A DNA stretch of 44,249 nt from Polaromonas sp. (GTDB lineage: Bacteria > Pseudomonadota > Gammaproteobacteria > Burkholderiales > Burkholderiaceae_C): assembly GCA_013824015.1 (NCBI GenBank), contig PNNC01000158.1:1-44249 (forward strand), in the 5' to 3' direction. Made by a program: the position numbers and the translations under genes. Shown here piece by piece: positions 16,869 through 27,955 of this stretch. The stretch's first letter is position 1, and each line of letters begins with the position of its first letter. Below the pieces are notes generated by a model, which was given only the letters and a program-made list of their open reading frames with translations, was not told the origin of the DNA and made no database searches.

Positions 16869-18395
16869 GTGACACCAAGACTCCAGCTCAGCGGCATCAC
16901 CAAGGCCTACCCGGCGGTGGTCGCCAACAGCGATGTCGCCTTGACGGTGTTGCCCGGCGAGATCCATGCCGTGCTCGGCGAAAACGGCGCCGGCAAATCA
17001 ACGCTGATGAAAATCATCTATGGCGCGGTCAAGCCCGACGCCGGCAGCATGCAAATCGACGGACGCCCGGTGGTGATCCGCAATCCGCAGGAGGCGCGCG
17101 CGCTGGGCATCGCCATGGTGTTCCAGCACTTCAGCCTGTTCGACACCCTGAGCGTGGCCGAAAACATCTGGCTGGGCCTGGACAAGCGTCTGAGCCTGGC
17201 CGAGGTATCGCAGCGCATTGTTGCCACCAGCCAGCAATACGGCCTGCAGCTCGAACCGGGCCGCCCGCTGCATACCCTGGGCGTCGGTGAACGCCAGCGC
17301 GTGGAGATAGCCCGTTCGCTGCTGACCAAGCCGCGCCTGCTGATCCTCGACGAGCCGACCTCGGTGCTGACGCCGCAGGCCGTCGAGAACCTGTTTGTCA
17401 CCCTGCGCCAGCTGGCCGCCGGCGGTTGCAGCATTCTCTATATCAGCCACAAGCTGCATGAAATCCGCGAACTGTGCACCGCCTGCACCGTGCTGCGCGG
17501 CGGCAAGGTCACCGGTGTCTGCGACCCGCGCCAGGAATCCAACGCTTCGTTGAGCCGGCTCATGATTGGCGCGGAGCCGCCGGCCCTCGAGCACCGCGAC
17601 GTCGCGCTGGGCCCCACCGTGCTGGAGGTGCGGGACCTGAGCCTGGCGCGCGAGGACCAGTTCGGCATGGACCTCAAACACATCAGTCTGGCGGTGCGCG
17701 CCGGCGAGGTGGTCGGCATCGCCGGCGTGTCCGGCAACGGGCAGAAAGAACTGCTGTACACACTGTCGGGGGAAGACACCCGTGCCGCCGCTGAGGCGGT
17801 GCAGGTCAGGGGGCAGGGCGTGGGCAAGCTGGACCCGGCGCAGCGCCGCGTACTGGGCCTGCATTTTGTGCCGGAAGAGCGGCTGGGCCGCGGCGCGGTG
17901 CCGGCGCTGAGCCTGGCGCACAACCTGCTGCTGACCCGCCGCGACGCCGTCGGCCGCGGCGGCTGGCTGCAGCTGCGCGTGTTGCGTGCGCAGGCCACAG
18001 CCATCATCAATCGCTTCAGGGTCAAGGCTGGCGGTCCCGGCGCGGCGGCGTTGTCGCTGTCGGGCGGCAACCTGCAGAAGTTTATTGTCGGGCGCGAGAT
18101 CGCGGCGAATCCGGCCCTGCTGATCGTCTCGCAACCGACCTGGGGCGTGGATGTGGGCGCGGCCGCGCAAATCCGCGGCGAGATCCTGAAGCTGGCGGGC
18201 AGCGGCTGCGCCGTGCTGGTGGTCAGCGAGGAACTCGAAGAACTGTTCGACATCTGCGACCGCCTCTACGTGATGGCCAAGGGCCAGCTCTCGCCGTCCC
18301 TGCCGCGCGCGCAGGCGACGGTGGGTCTGGTCGGGCAGTGGATGAGCGGATTGTGGAACGACAAGCCATCGGGAGCCAGCCATGCTCAAGCTTGA
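16869..18395 (+). CDS. BMP-type nucleoside/purine ABC transporter, double ATP-binding protein
   Basis: 508 residues with two ABC cassettes, like the NupA/YufO and RbsA type. The first has Walker A GENGAGKST (37-45), signature LGVGERQRVEIA (137-148) and Walker B LLILDEPTS. The second is degenerate, with GVSGNGQKE in place of Walker A, LSGGNLQKF and VSQPTWGVD (Gln where the catalytic Glu would be), as is usual in this family. It overlaps the first permease by 14 bases. The GTG start at 16869 is preceded only by a weak AGAGAA. Together with two permeases and a BMP lipoprotein it forms a complete importer, and its place between xdh and purine deaminases points to purine nucleosides or bases as substrate. 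Confidence 0.93.
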   Translation: MTPRLQLSGITKAYPAVVANSDVALTVLPGEIHAVLGENGAGKSTLMKIIYGAVKPDAGSMQIDGRPVVIRNPQEARALGIAMVFQHFSLFDTLSVAENIWLGLDKRLSLAEVSQRIVATSQQYGLQLEPGRPLHTLGVGERQRVEIARSLLTKPRLLILDEPTSVLTPQAVENLFVTLRQLAAGGCSILYISHKLHEIRELCTACTVLRGGKVTGVCDPRQESNASLSRLMIGAEPPALEHRDVALGPTVLEVRDLSLAREDQFGMDLKHISLAVRAGEVVGIAGVSGNGQKELLYTLSGEDTRAAAEAVQVRGQGVGKLDPAQRRVLGLHFVPEERLGRGAVPALSLAHNLLLTRRDAVGRGGWLQLRVLRAQATAIINRFRVKAGGPGAAALSLSGGNLQKFIVGREIAANPALLIVSQPTWGVDVGAAAQIRGEILKLAGSGCAVLVVSEELEELFDICDRLYVMAKGQLSPSLPRAQATVGLVGQWMSGLWNDKPSGASHAQA

Positions 18396-19446
18396 AGCCC
18401 GGCCCCAGCCCTCGCGCCTGTGGACCTTCGGCTCGCCGCTGCTGGCCTTGCTGCTGACGGTGCTGATCGGTGTGGGCCTGTTTGTGGCGCTGGGCAAGGA
18501 CCCGGTGCGCGGCCTGCAGATTTTTTTCTGGGAGCCGATCAAGTCGCCGTATGCGCTGGGCGAGCTGATGGTCAAGGCCACGCCGCTGCTGATCATTGCG
18601 CTGGGCCTGGCCGTGTGTTTCCGTTCCAACGTCTGGAACATTGGCGCCGAAGGCCAGTTTGTCATCGGCGCGGTCGCTGCCGGCGGTGTTGCGCTGCTGG
18701 CCGACAAGACCACCGGCCCGTGGATTGTCCCGGCGATTATCCTCGCCGGCGTGCTGGGCGGCATGGTCTGGGCCGGCATCACCGCGCTGCTGCGCGACCG
18801 CTTCAACGCCAATGAAATCCTGGTCAGCCTGATGCTGGTGTATGTGGCCGACATGGTGCTGAGTTACCTGGTGTTCGGCCCGTGGAAGGACCCGCAGGGC
18901 TACAACTTTCCGCAAACCAAAACCTTCGAGGCGGTCACGCAGATCCCGCGTCTGATGACCGGCTCGCGGGTCAGCATCGGCCTGCTGATCGCGCTGGCCG
19001 GCGCCGCGGCTTTGTGGATCTTCCTGTTCCGCACCTACGCCGGTTTTGCCCAGCAGGTCGGCGGGATGGCGCCGGCGGCCGCGCGTTATGCCGGCTTTTC
19101 CTCGCGCAAGGCCTTGTGGGTGGCGCTGCTGACCTCGGGCGGCGCCGCCGGCCTGGCCGGGGCGCTGGAGGTGGCCGGACCGATCGGCCAGCTCACGCCT
19201 TATGTGCCGGCCGGTTACGGTTTTGCCGCCATCATCGTGGCCTTTGTCGGGCGCTTGCACCCGGCGGGCATGGTGTTCTCGGCCATCCTGATGAGCATGT
19301 TTTATATCGGCGGTGAACTGGCGCAGTCGCGGCTGGGCCTGCCCAAATCGCTGACCGGTGTGTTCCAGGGCCTGCTGCTGTTTTGCCTGCTGGCCTGCGA
19401 CACGCTGATCGCTTACCGCGTTACATTCCGCAAGGGAGCACGCTGA
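18382..19446 (+). CDS. BMP-type ABC transporter permease 1
   Basis: 354 residues, integral membrane, branched-chain-type (BPD_transp_2) permease with about eight to ten hydrophobic helices. Family signature: TPLLIIALGLAVCFRSNVWNIGAEGQFVIGA corresponds to the conserved NIGAEGQ loop, and GMAPAAARYAGFSSRK to the coupling region. The ATG lies inside the ATPase gene and the stop overlaps the next ATG (TGATG), so the three genes are translationally coupled. It pairs with permease 2 to form the membrane channel. Confidence 0.93.
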   Translation: MLKLEARPQPSRLWTFGSPLLALLLTVLIGVGLFVALGKDPVRGLQIFFWEPIKSPYALGELMVKATPLLIIALGLAVCFRSNVWNIGAEGQFVIGAVAAGGVALLADKTTGPWIVPAIILAGVLGGMVWAGITALLRDRFNANEILVSLMLVYVADMVLSYLVFGPWKDPQGYNFPQTKTFEAVTQIPRLMTGSRVSIGLLIALAGAAALWIFLFRTYAGFAQQVGGMAPAAARYAGFSSRKALWVALLTSGGAAGLAGALEVAGPIGQLTPYVPAGYGFAAIIVAFVGRLHPAGMVFSAILMSMFYIGGELAQSRLGLPKSLTGVFQGLLLFCLLACDTLIAYRVTFRKGAR

Positions 19447-20366
19447 TGGACACGTACGCCTTGCTGCTGGCCGCCACGCTGAGCGCGGGCACCGTGCTGG
19501 CGATTGCCGCGCTGGGACTGCTGATCAACGAAAAGGCCGGCATCGTCAACCTCGGCGCCGAAGGCATGATGCTGTGCGCCGCGATCGCGGGTTTTGCGAC
19601 CGTGGTGCACACCGGCAACAGCTGGCTGGGTTTTGCTGCCGGCATGGCGGCCGGCGCCTTGCTGGCTGCGATCTTTGGCGTGCTGGTGATCTGGCTGAAC
19701 ACCAACCAGTATGCGACCGGCCTGGCGCTGAGCCTGTTTGGCGCGGGATTCTCGGCCTTTGTGGGCATCGGCTACGTGCAGGAAAAGCTGCCCGAGCAGG
19801 CACGCCATCTGATTCCCTGGCTCAGCGATCTGCCCTTCGTCGGCCCCGCGCTGTTCCGCCAGCATCCGATGGTCTATATCGCGATGGTGCTGACCGCCGG
19901 GCTGATCTGGTTTTTGTACCGCACACGCGCTGGCCTGGTGTTGCGTTCGGTCGGCGAAAGCCCGGAGTCGGCCCATGCGCTCGGTTACCCGGTGCGGCGC
20001 ATCCGGCTGGCGGCGGTGGTGGCCGGCGGCGCGCTGTGCGGGCTGGCCGGCGCCTATGTCTCGGTCGTCTACACGCCGCTATGGGTCGAGGGCATGATCG
20101 CCGGCAAGGGCTGGATCGCGCTGGCGCTGACAACTTTTGCGACCTGGCGGCCGGCACGGGTGTTGCTTGGTGCCTACCTGTTCGGTGGTGTGACCATGCT
20201 GCAGTTTCATTTGCAGGGCCTGGGTGTCGATGTGCCGCCCCAGTTTCTGACCATGTTGCCTTACCTGGCCACCATCGTGGTGCTGGTGCTGATCTCGCGC
20301 AACCCGCGCTGGATCCGGCTGAACATGCCGACCTCGATAGGCAAACCTTTCCACCCGGGCGCCTGA
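19446..20366 (+). CDS. BMP-type ABC transporter permease 2
   Basis: 306 residues of mostly hydrophobic sequence. The family loop is NEKAGIVNLGAEGMMLCAA, matching the NLGAEG of nucleoside permeases such as NupQ/YufQ, and the coupling-helix region is SVGESPESAHALGYPVRRIR. The ATG at 19446 overlaps the permease 1 stop; an in-frame open stretch before it lies inside permease 1 and is not used. It is the second half of the heterodimeric channel for the importer described here. Confidence 0.93.
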   Translation: MDTYALLLAATLSAGTVLAIAALGLLINEKAGIVNLGAEGMMLCAAIAGFATVVHTGNSWLGFAAGMAAGALLAAIFGVLVIWLNTNQYATGLALSLFGAGFSAFVGIGYVQEKLPEQARHLIPWLSDLPFVGPALFRQHPMVYIAMVLTAGLIWFLYRTRAGLVLRSVGESPESAHALGYPVRRIRLAAVVAGGALCGLAGAYVSVVYTPLWVEGMIAGKGWIALALTTFATWRPARVLLGAYLFGGVTMLQFHLQGLGVDVPPQFLTMLPYLATIVVLVLISRNPRWIRLNMPTSIGKPFHPGA

Positions 20367-20444
20367 TGTTCCCGGACCATAATCGGGGTTTTGCCACCTC
20401 GCCAACCGTTACCGTTAACCGCAACCGTTCTTACAGGAGATGAC

Positions 20445-22726
<2,282 letters not shown>

Positions 22727-22756
22727 GGCCGGCGTGGCCGGCCGTGGCCCGCGGCG

Positions 22757-23548
22757 TCAGAGCAGCGACAGGGCGGGACCTTCCGGTTCGGCCGGCAAGC
22801 CGAGCACGGTGCGCACCACCAGCATCAGTGAATCCGCCTCGAAGGGCTTGGTGACATAACCGTCAGCGCCCGCGGCCAGGCCCTTGAGCACCGCTTCGCG
22901 CGTGGCCTTGCCGGTCAGCATGATCACCGGCACCACCTTGAGCAGCGGGTGCTGGCGCAAGCGCAGCAGGATGTCGAAGCCGTCGGCGTCGGGCAGCACC
23001 ACGTCCAGCAGGATCAGGTCCGGCGCCGGCTGCTTGCGGAATTCGGTCACCACTTCCTCGCGGTTGCTCGCCACCCGCACCTTGAAACCCTCGAACATCA
23101 GATAACTCTGGATGAACTTGGCCAGCATCGGCTCGTCTTCGACCACGATGGCCGACAGCGACTGACCCGGCTCCCGCGGTTTCGCAGGGCCACGCGGTCG
23201 GGCGATCCTGACGTAGTAGCCGGCTTTTTTCAGGGAGGCGGCACCCGTGTCCGCCTCGGCTTCGGCCTGGGTCACCGCAAAATCGCTCATGCGGGCATTG
23301 AACTGTTCGGTGAACGGGTCCACCTCGGCCAGCATCACCAGCTTCTTGTCCTGCAGAGTCATGAAGGCTGCGGTGAAGACACCGGCGGCGGCGGGCGTCA
23401 TGCCGGCCCTGAGCTGGCTCAGGCTCTGGGACCCGTCGATCCGGACCAGCAGTTCGATCTCCGCCGGGCTGAGGGCGGTCGCGCCGCTGCGCAGCTCGTC
23501 CTGGCCACGGGTCGTGAGCGTGTAAACGTCCTTGTCTTTTATCTGCAT
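22757..23548 (-). CDS. orphan response regulator with an N-terminal winged-helix-like domain
   Basis: 263 residues. The C-terminal half (about 132-250) is a CheY-like receiver with the acidic pair Glu137/Asp138, phospho-acceptor Asp182 (LILLDVVLPDADG) and Lys234 (YVTKPF). The first 75 residues resemble a small helical domain (LSPAEIELLVRIDGSQSLSQL) of the kind seen in some betaproteobacterial regulators, joined by an Ala/Glu- and Pro/Arg-rich linker. No known DNA-binding output is visible and no kinase is adjacent. AAGGAAG lies about 11 bases before the ATG. It converges on the adenine deaminase gene with a 30-base gap, so its link to purine use is only positional. Confidence 0.85.
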   Translation of the reverse strand: MQIKDKDVYTLTTRGQDELRSGATALSPAEIELLVRIDGSQSLSQLRAGMTPAAAGVFTAAFMTLQDKKLVMLAEVDPFTEQFNARMSDFAVTQAEAEADTGAASLKKAGYYVRIARPRGPAKPREPGQSLSAIVVEDEPMLAKFIQSYLMFEGFKVRVASNREEVVTEFRKQPAPDLILLDVVLPDADGFDILLRLRQHPLLKVVPVIMLTGKATREAVLKGLAAGADGYVTKPFEADSLMLVVRTVLGLPAEPEGPALSLL

Positions 23549-23590
23549 CTTGGCTGCTTCCTTCGGCGGGTGACACCGTTTTCCGGGATT

Positions 23591-23618
23591 ATCGCCTCCC
23601 CGGCCGGCCGGAGGCGAT
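23591..23618. promoter_or_regulatory. perfect hairpin between divergent genes
   Basis: ATCGCCTCC and GGAGGCGAT flank a CGGCCGGCC-like centre. It sits in the 133-base gap between the response-regulator start and the small exported protein start, so it lies in the 5' region of both. A terminator role is not expected there; an operator or RNA element is possible. Confidence 0.35.
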
Positions 23619-23681
23619 TTTCCGGCCGACGGCGGCGACGCCCCGCACTATGATGGCGCAAGACCTGCCGATCCCTTCACG

Positions 23682-24068
23682 ATGAAACGCCTGTTCCTTG
23701 CCCTCACCCTCAGTTGCCTCAGCGCGGGCGCTGCAGCCCAATGGACACCGGTGATGGTCGATGAAATGGTCATCACCTACATCGATCGCAACACCTTGCG
23801 GGGCAAGGGCGGCCTGGTCCGCATGTGGTGGCTGATGGACTACCAGCTGGTCCAGATCACCAACGAAAAGGGCTACTTCTCGCGCCTGCACCAGAGCGAA
23901 TTTGACTGCAAAAACCAGCGTCTGCGCATGTTGTCGGTGGCGCTGCTGTCCGAGCGCATGGGCCACGGCCAGGTGGTCTTTGAAGACCCGCTGCCGCGCC
24001 GGTGGGAGGTCGTGCGCGACGGCAGCTTCCAGGACGCCTTGTTTGACATTGCCTGCATCAATTATTAG
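23682..24068 (+). CDS. small exported protein, surface-adhesin E-like
   Basis: 128 residues. A signal peptide (MKRLFLALTLSCLSAGAAA, cleavage before QW) is followed by one small domain: WTPVMVDEMVITYIDRNTLR, VRMWWLMDYQLVQ, then SEFDCKNQRLRMLSVALLS and a C-terminal ACINY. This pattern resembles the 'surface-adhesin protein E' family named after a Haemophilus protein, of which many small exported betaproteobacterial proteins are members with no known role. Two cysteines (in EFDC and IACINY) could form a disulfide. No obvious ribosome site. A terminator follows. Confidence 0.75.
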   Translation: MKRLFLALTLSCLSAGAAAQWTPVMVDEMVITYIDRNTLRGKGGLVRMWWLMDYQLVQITNEKGYFSRLHQSEFDCKNQRLRMLSVALLSERMGHGQVVFEDPLPRRWEVVRDGSFQDALFDIACINY

Positions 24069-24127
24069 CCCTGCTGGAAAAGACCTGTGCTGGAGCGCCG
24101 CCGGACTGAGCGGCTAAAATGGCGTTT

Positions 24128-24166
24128 CACCCGCGCGCTGTCCCGGCGCGCTGGTGTTTTTTATTT
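24128..24166 (+). terminator. intrinsic terminator
   Basis: CACC-C-GCGCGC, loop, GCGCGC-T-GGTG, then TTTTTTATTTT. It ends the small exported protein gene and lies just upstream of the second BMP-type gene. Confidence 0.75.
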
Positions 24167-24190
24167 TCCGGGGCCATGTAGAGGACCACC

Positions 24191-25273
24191 ATGTATAAAA
24201 ACCTCGCTGCCGCGCTCGCGGCCGCCTGTTTGTTTTCTCCCGTTTTTTCCCAGTCCGCAGCGCCTGTGAAGCCGCCGCTGAAAATCGGCTTTGTGTATGT
24301 TGCGCCCATCACCGAAGCCGGCTGGGTGCGCCAGCATGAGGACGCGCGCAAGGCCGTTGAAGCCGCACTGGGCGAGCGGGTCCAGACCACCTATGTCGAA
24401 AACGTGGCTGAAGGCGCGGATGCCGAACGGGTGATCCGCGACCTGGCGCAGCAGGGCCACCAGCTGATCTTCACGCCGAGTTTCGGCTACATGGAGCCGA
24501 CGCTGAAGGTCGCCAGGGACTTTCCCGATGTGAAGTTCGAATCGATCACCGGTTACAAGACCGCGGCCAACGTGGCCGTGGCCAATGCGCGTTATTACGA
24601 AGGCCGCTACCTGGCGGGCATTGCCGCCGGTCGCCTGGCCAGCAGCGCCGGTTACGTCGCCGGGTTTCCGATTCCGGAGGTGATCCAGGGCATCAATGCC
24701 TTCACGCTGGGCATGCGCTCGGTCAATCCGGCCGCTGAAGTGAAGGTGGTCTGGCTGGGCGCCTGGTTCGACCCGCCGCGTGAACGCGAGGCGGCGATGA
24801 CACTGTTCAACCAGGGTGTGGAGCTGATCGCCTTTCACACCGGCTCCACCGCCGTGATGGCGGCGGCGCAGGAGCGCGGCAAACTCGCGATTGCCTACCA
24901 CTCGGACATGCGCAAGGTCGCGCCCGACGCCCAGGTGCTGGCCGTGACGCACCAGTGGGGTGACTACTACACCCGGCGTGCGCGCGCGGTGCTGGACGGC
25001 AGCTGGAAAAGCGCAGCCCTGTGGGGCGGTGTGAAGCAGGGCATGATCCGCGTCGACAGTTTTGGTCCGAAAGTGCCGAAAAAGGTGGCTGACGAGGTGC
25101 TGGCGCGCCAGAAGGACATCGCCGCCGGCAAGCTGCATCCGTTCAAGGCCCGCACGGCCTTGCTGGACAACGAGGGTCGCGAGGTGCTCGCGGCGGGCCA
25201 GACGCTGAGCGACGCGCAGATCCTGGGGATGAACTTCCTGGTGCAGGGCGTGCAGGGCAAGCTGGGCAAATAA
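24191..25273 (+). CDS. second BMP/PnrA-family substrate-binding protein
   Basis: 360 residues, a clear paralogue of the lipoprotein at 20445-21593: ADAERVIRDLAQQGHQLIFTPSFGY, GFPIPEVIQGINAFTLGMRSVNPAAEVKVVW and FDPPREREAAMTLFNQG follow it closely. Unlike that protein it has a plain signal peptide (MYKNLAAALAAACLFSPVFS) without a convincing lipobox or Pro-rich tether, so it is probably free in the periplasm. No permease or ATPase lies next to it; it may share the importer encoded upstream and widen its substrate range. It runs into guanine deaminase 54 bases on, suggesting a guanine or guanosine ligand. GAGGA lies about 6 bases before the ATG. Confidence 0.9.
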   Translation: MYKNLAAALAAACLFSPVFSQSAAPVKPPLKIGFVYVAPITEAGWVRQHEDARKAVEAALGERVQTTYVENVAEGADAERVIRDLAQQGHQLIFTPSFGYMEPTLKVARDFPDVKFESITGYKTAANVAVANARYYEGRYLAGIAAGRLASSAGYVAGFPIPEVIQGINAFTLGMRSVNPAAEVKVVWLGAWFDPPREREAAMTLFNQGVELIAFHTGSTAVMAAAQERGKLAIAYHSDMRKVAPDAQVLAVTHQWGDYYTRRARAVLDGSWKSAALWGGVKQGMIRVDSFGPKVPKKVADEVLARQKDIAAGKLHPFKARTALLDNEGREVLAAGQTLSDAQILGMNFLVQGVQGKLGK

Positions 25274-25282
25274 GGCTTATGC

Positions 25283-25302
25283 GCGGCGCCGTATTGCGCC
25301 GC
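25283..25302 (+). promoter_or_regulatory. intercistronic hairpin before guaD
   Basis: GCGGCGC, loop CGTATT, GCGCCGC: a perfect 7-base GC stem with no T-tract, between the second binding-protein gene and guanine deaminase. It could stabilise the upstream mRNA or lower downstream expression. Confidence 0.4.
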
Positions 25303-25327
25303 AGCCTGCCTGCGGTAACCTAGCGCA

Positions 25328-26638
25328 ATGAAAGCCTGGCGCGCCTCCCTTCTTTATTTTCCCGAGCCGGCGCAGGCCCGGCTGGAAACCGATGGCCTGC
25401 TGGTGGTCGGTCCGGACGCCGGCGGGCGTCAGGTCGTGTTGGCCGTGGGCAGCTACAACGCGCTGGCGCCACGCTTTCCGGGGCTGGACATCACCCACCT
25501 GCCGGGCCGCATCATCGCGCCGGGTTTTGTGGACATGCACATCCACTACCCGCAACTCGATGTGATCGGGTCACCCGCCGAAGGCCTGCTGCCCTGGCTG
25601 GAAAACTACACCTTCCCGCATGAAAGCCGTTTTTCGGATGCGGCCCACAACCGCGAGGCGGCCAGCTTCTTCGTCGATGAGTTGCTGCGCCATGGCGTGA
25701 CGACGGCGCTGGCTTTTGCCACCTCGCACCCGGCCTCGGTCAATGCCTTGCTCGGCGAGGCGCAGCGCCGCAGCCTGCGTTTGATCGCCGGCAAGGTGCT
25801 GCAGGACCAGCATTCACCGGACGGTGTGCGCGACACCACCGAACAAAGCCTGATCGACACCGAAGCGCTGATCACGCGCTGGCACGGCGTGGACCGGCTC
25901 GGCTACGCGATCACGCCGCGTTTTGTGCCGAGCTGCAGCCAGGCGCAGCTGCGTGGTGCCGGCGAGCTGGCCGCGCGTTATGCCGACGTCTGGATCCAGT
26001 CGCATGTGGCCGAAAACAAGGACGAGGTCGCCTGGGTGCGCGAGCTTTACCCCCAGGCGCGCAGCTACCTCAGCGTGTATGAGCAGTTTGGCCTGCTGCG
26101 TCCGCGCGCCGTGTATGCGCACTGCATCCATATCGACGACGCGGACCGGGCGCTGATGCGGGACACCGGCACGGCTGCGGCGGTCAGCCCGACCAGCAAC
26201 CTGTTTCTGGGCAGCGGTTTTTTTGATTACCAGGCCGCGGACCGCACCGGGTTTTTGTACGGCCTGGCCAGCGACGTCGGCGGCGGCACCAGCTTCAGCC
26301 CCTTCCACACCATGCTGGCAGCGTATTACGTGGGCCGCGAGGGGCAGACCAAGGCCGGCGTGTCGCTGGGCCCGCAGCAGCTGTGGTGGCAACACACCGG
26401 CGGCGCGGCGCGTGCGCTGGGGCTCGAAGGTGTGGTCGGCAACCTGCTGCCCGGCTGCGAGGCCGATTTTGTGGTGCTGAATCCGCAGGCGACACCGCTG
26501 CTGGCGCGCAAGACCGCGCAGGCCGGCAGCCTGGACGAGCTGCTGTTCGCGTTGATCGTGCTCGGCGACGACCGCGTGATCGAGCGATGCGTGATTTCGC
26601 AGGCCATGGCCGGATCGCCGCCGGCCGCGCGGTTGTAA
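25328..26638 (+). CDS. guaD: guanine deaminase
   Basis: 436 residues, amidohydrolase superfamily, cytoplasmic. It converts guanine to xanthine and ammonia, the substrate of XdhAB. Motifs in order: PGFVDMHIHYPQ (Zn ligands His71 and His73), LENYTFPHESRF, VLQDQHSPDG, ITPRFVPSCS, SHVAENKDEV (His226), VYAHCIHIDD (His265) and ASDVGGGTSFS (Asp316). Length and motif order fit bacterial GuaD. The ATG at 25328 has no strong ribosome site, and coupling to the preceding binding-protein gene is plausible. A hairpin-repeat element follows the stop. Confidence 0.95.
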   Translation: MKAWRASLLYFPEPAQARLETDGLLVVGPDAGGRQVVLAVGSYNALAPRFPGLDITHLPGRIIAPGFVDMHIHYPQLDVIGSPAEGLLPWLENYTFPHESRFSDAAHNREAASFFVDELLRHGVTTALAFATSHPASVNALLGEAQRRSLRLIAGKVLQDQHSPDGVRDTTEQSLIDTEALITRWHGVDRLGYAITPRFVPSCSQAQLRGAGELAARYADVWIQSHVAENKDEVAWVRELYPQARSYLSVYEQFGLLRPRAVYAHCIHIDDADRALMRDTGTAAAVSPTSNLFLGSGFFDYQAADRTGFLYGLASDVGGGTSFSPFHTMLAAYYVGREGQTKAGVSLGPQQLWWQHTGGAARALGLEGVVGNLLPGCEADFVVLNPQATPLLARKTAQAGSLDELLFALIVLGDDRVIERCVISQAMAGSPPAARL

Positions 26639-26651
26639 ACAAAATCGGCAC

Positions 26652-26696
26652 CCAGCCCATGTCGGATATGGGCTGGTAGCTATCAAAAACAGAGCA
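26652..26696. repeat. stem-loop plus GCTATCAAAA repeat between guaD and amiE
   Basis: A perfect 9-base stem (CCAGCCCAT, loop GTCGGAT, ATGGGCTGG at 26652-26676) is followed directly by TAGCTATCAAAAACAGAGCA (26677-26696). The same two-part arrangement recurs at 39101-39142. Placed between convergent genes, the stem may also serve as a transcript end. Confidence 0.75.
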
Positions 26697-26705
26697 ACTG
26701 AGGGC

Positions 26706-27743
26706 TCAGGCCGGCACGCTGCCCTGGTTCGGGATGCCCTCCATCGGTGCCTCGTCGGTGCCTATCGTGGTGCGCGTAAAGGACTCCACCTGCAGGCGCG
26801 CGGCCTCGGGGTCGCGCAGCCAGTCGGTGTAAAAGCTGAAGGGGCAGGTGGCCACACCCTTGTCGCCGTCGCCGGAATTGATCATCCCGGTGTAGCCGCG
26901 GTGCAGCAGCTTGAACAAATGGTTTTCCGACTGGCCATTGCGCCGGAAGTCGCGGATCAGGTGTTTGGACAGCGCCGCGTACTGGATGCCCATGTCCTCC
27001 TCGCCGCATTCACCGAGCGTGCGGCCGTCGAAACCGATGATGGCCGAGTGCCCGAAGTAGGAGTACACCCCGTCGAAGCCGGCCGCGTTGGCCACCGCGA
27101 CATAACAGTTGTTGGCAAACGCCATGGCCTTGCTGATCAGGATCTGCTGTTCCTTGGCCGGGTACATATAGCCCTGGCAGCGCACAATCAGTTCGGCGCC
27201 TTTCATCGCGCAGTCGCGCCAGATCTCCGGGTAGTTGCCGTCGTCGCAGATGATCAGGCTGACTTTGAGGCCCTTGGGCCCGTCGCTGACATAGGTGCAG
27301 TCGCCCGGGTACCAGCCTTCGATCGGCACCCAGGGCATGATCTTGCGGTACTTCTGCACGATCTCGCCCTGGTCGTTCATCAGGATCAGCGTGTTGTAGG
27401 GCGCCTTGTGCGGATGGGCTTCATGGCGCTCGCCAGTGATCGAGAACACGCCCCAGACTTTCGCCTCGCGGCAGGCCGCGGCGAACACATCGGTTTCCGC
27501 GCCCGGAACGGTGGCGGCGTTTTCGTACATCTCGCCGGTGTCGTACATGATGCCGTGGGTGCTGTATTCGGGAAAGATCACCAGGTCCAGCCCGGGCAGG
27601 CCCTTCTTCATGCCCACCACCATGCGCGCGATGTTGCGCACGTTGTCCATCACCTCGGCATGGGTGTGCAGGCGCGGCATCTTGTAGTTGACGACCGCCA
27701 CACCGACCGTGTCCTTGCTGCTCGAAATATCACCGTGAACCAT
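26706..27743 (-). CDS. amiE: aliphatic amidase
   Basis: 345 residues, nitrilase superfamily, normal AmiE length. It hydrolyses short aliphatic amides (acetamide, propionamide) to the acid and ammonia. The catalytic triad falls at the standard AmiE positions: Glu59 (IFPEYSTHG), Lys134 (KYRKIMPW) and Cys166 ([11 protein letters not shown]). The N-terminus [21 protein letters not shown] is also AmiE-like. AAGGAG precedes the ATG. It lies downstream of fmdB on the same strand, separated by about 210 bases carrying a hairpin, so it may be in the amide operon or have its own promoter. FmdA and AmiE together would cover formamide plus C2-C3 amides. Confidence 0.95.
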   Translation of the reverse strand: MVHGDISSSKDTVGVAVVNYKMPRLHTHAEVMDNVRNIARMVVGMKKGLPGLDLVIFPEYSTHGIMYDTGEMYENAATVPGAETDVFAAACREAKVWGVFSITGERHEAHPHKAPYNTLILMNDQGEIVQKYRKIMPWVPIEGWYPGDCTYVSDGPKGLKVSLIICDDGNYPEIWRDCAMKGAELIVRCQGYMYPAKEQQILISKAMAFANNCYVAVANAAGFDGVYSYFGHSAIIGFDGRTLGECGEEDMGIQYAALSKHLIRDFRRNGQSENHLFKLLHRGYTGMINSGDGDKGVATCPFSFYTDWLRDPEAARLQVESFTRTTIGTDEAPMEGIPNQGSVPA

Positions 27744-27862
27744 GATCGGAACTCCTTGTTGCTTCGCTAAACCACTGTCACTAACCGCGCTCCCCGTGAT
27801 TCAAGCCAGAACACCGCGGAACCGGCTCTGCCGGGCCGCAGGTGGGGCTGAGGACCGCGGCT

Positions 27863-27886
27863 CCAAGCCTGCCTGCGCAGGCTTGG
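27863..27886. repeat. perfect hairpin in the amiE-fmdB gap
   Basis: CCAAGCCTGC, loop CTGC, GCAGGCTTGG. It sits among GC-rich palindromic sequence in the 212-base gap 27744-27955. No T-tract on the minus strand, so it may be a mobile-repeat remnant or an mRNA stabiliser between fmdB and amiE. Confidence 0.45.
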
Positions 27887-27955
27887 ACGGCTCCGAAGAG
27901 CCCTCGCGTCTCGCGGTGGCGCGGGGCGCCGCAGGCGCTTCGGGGGGAGCTTTGT

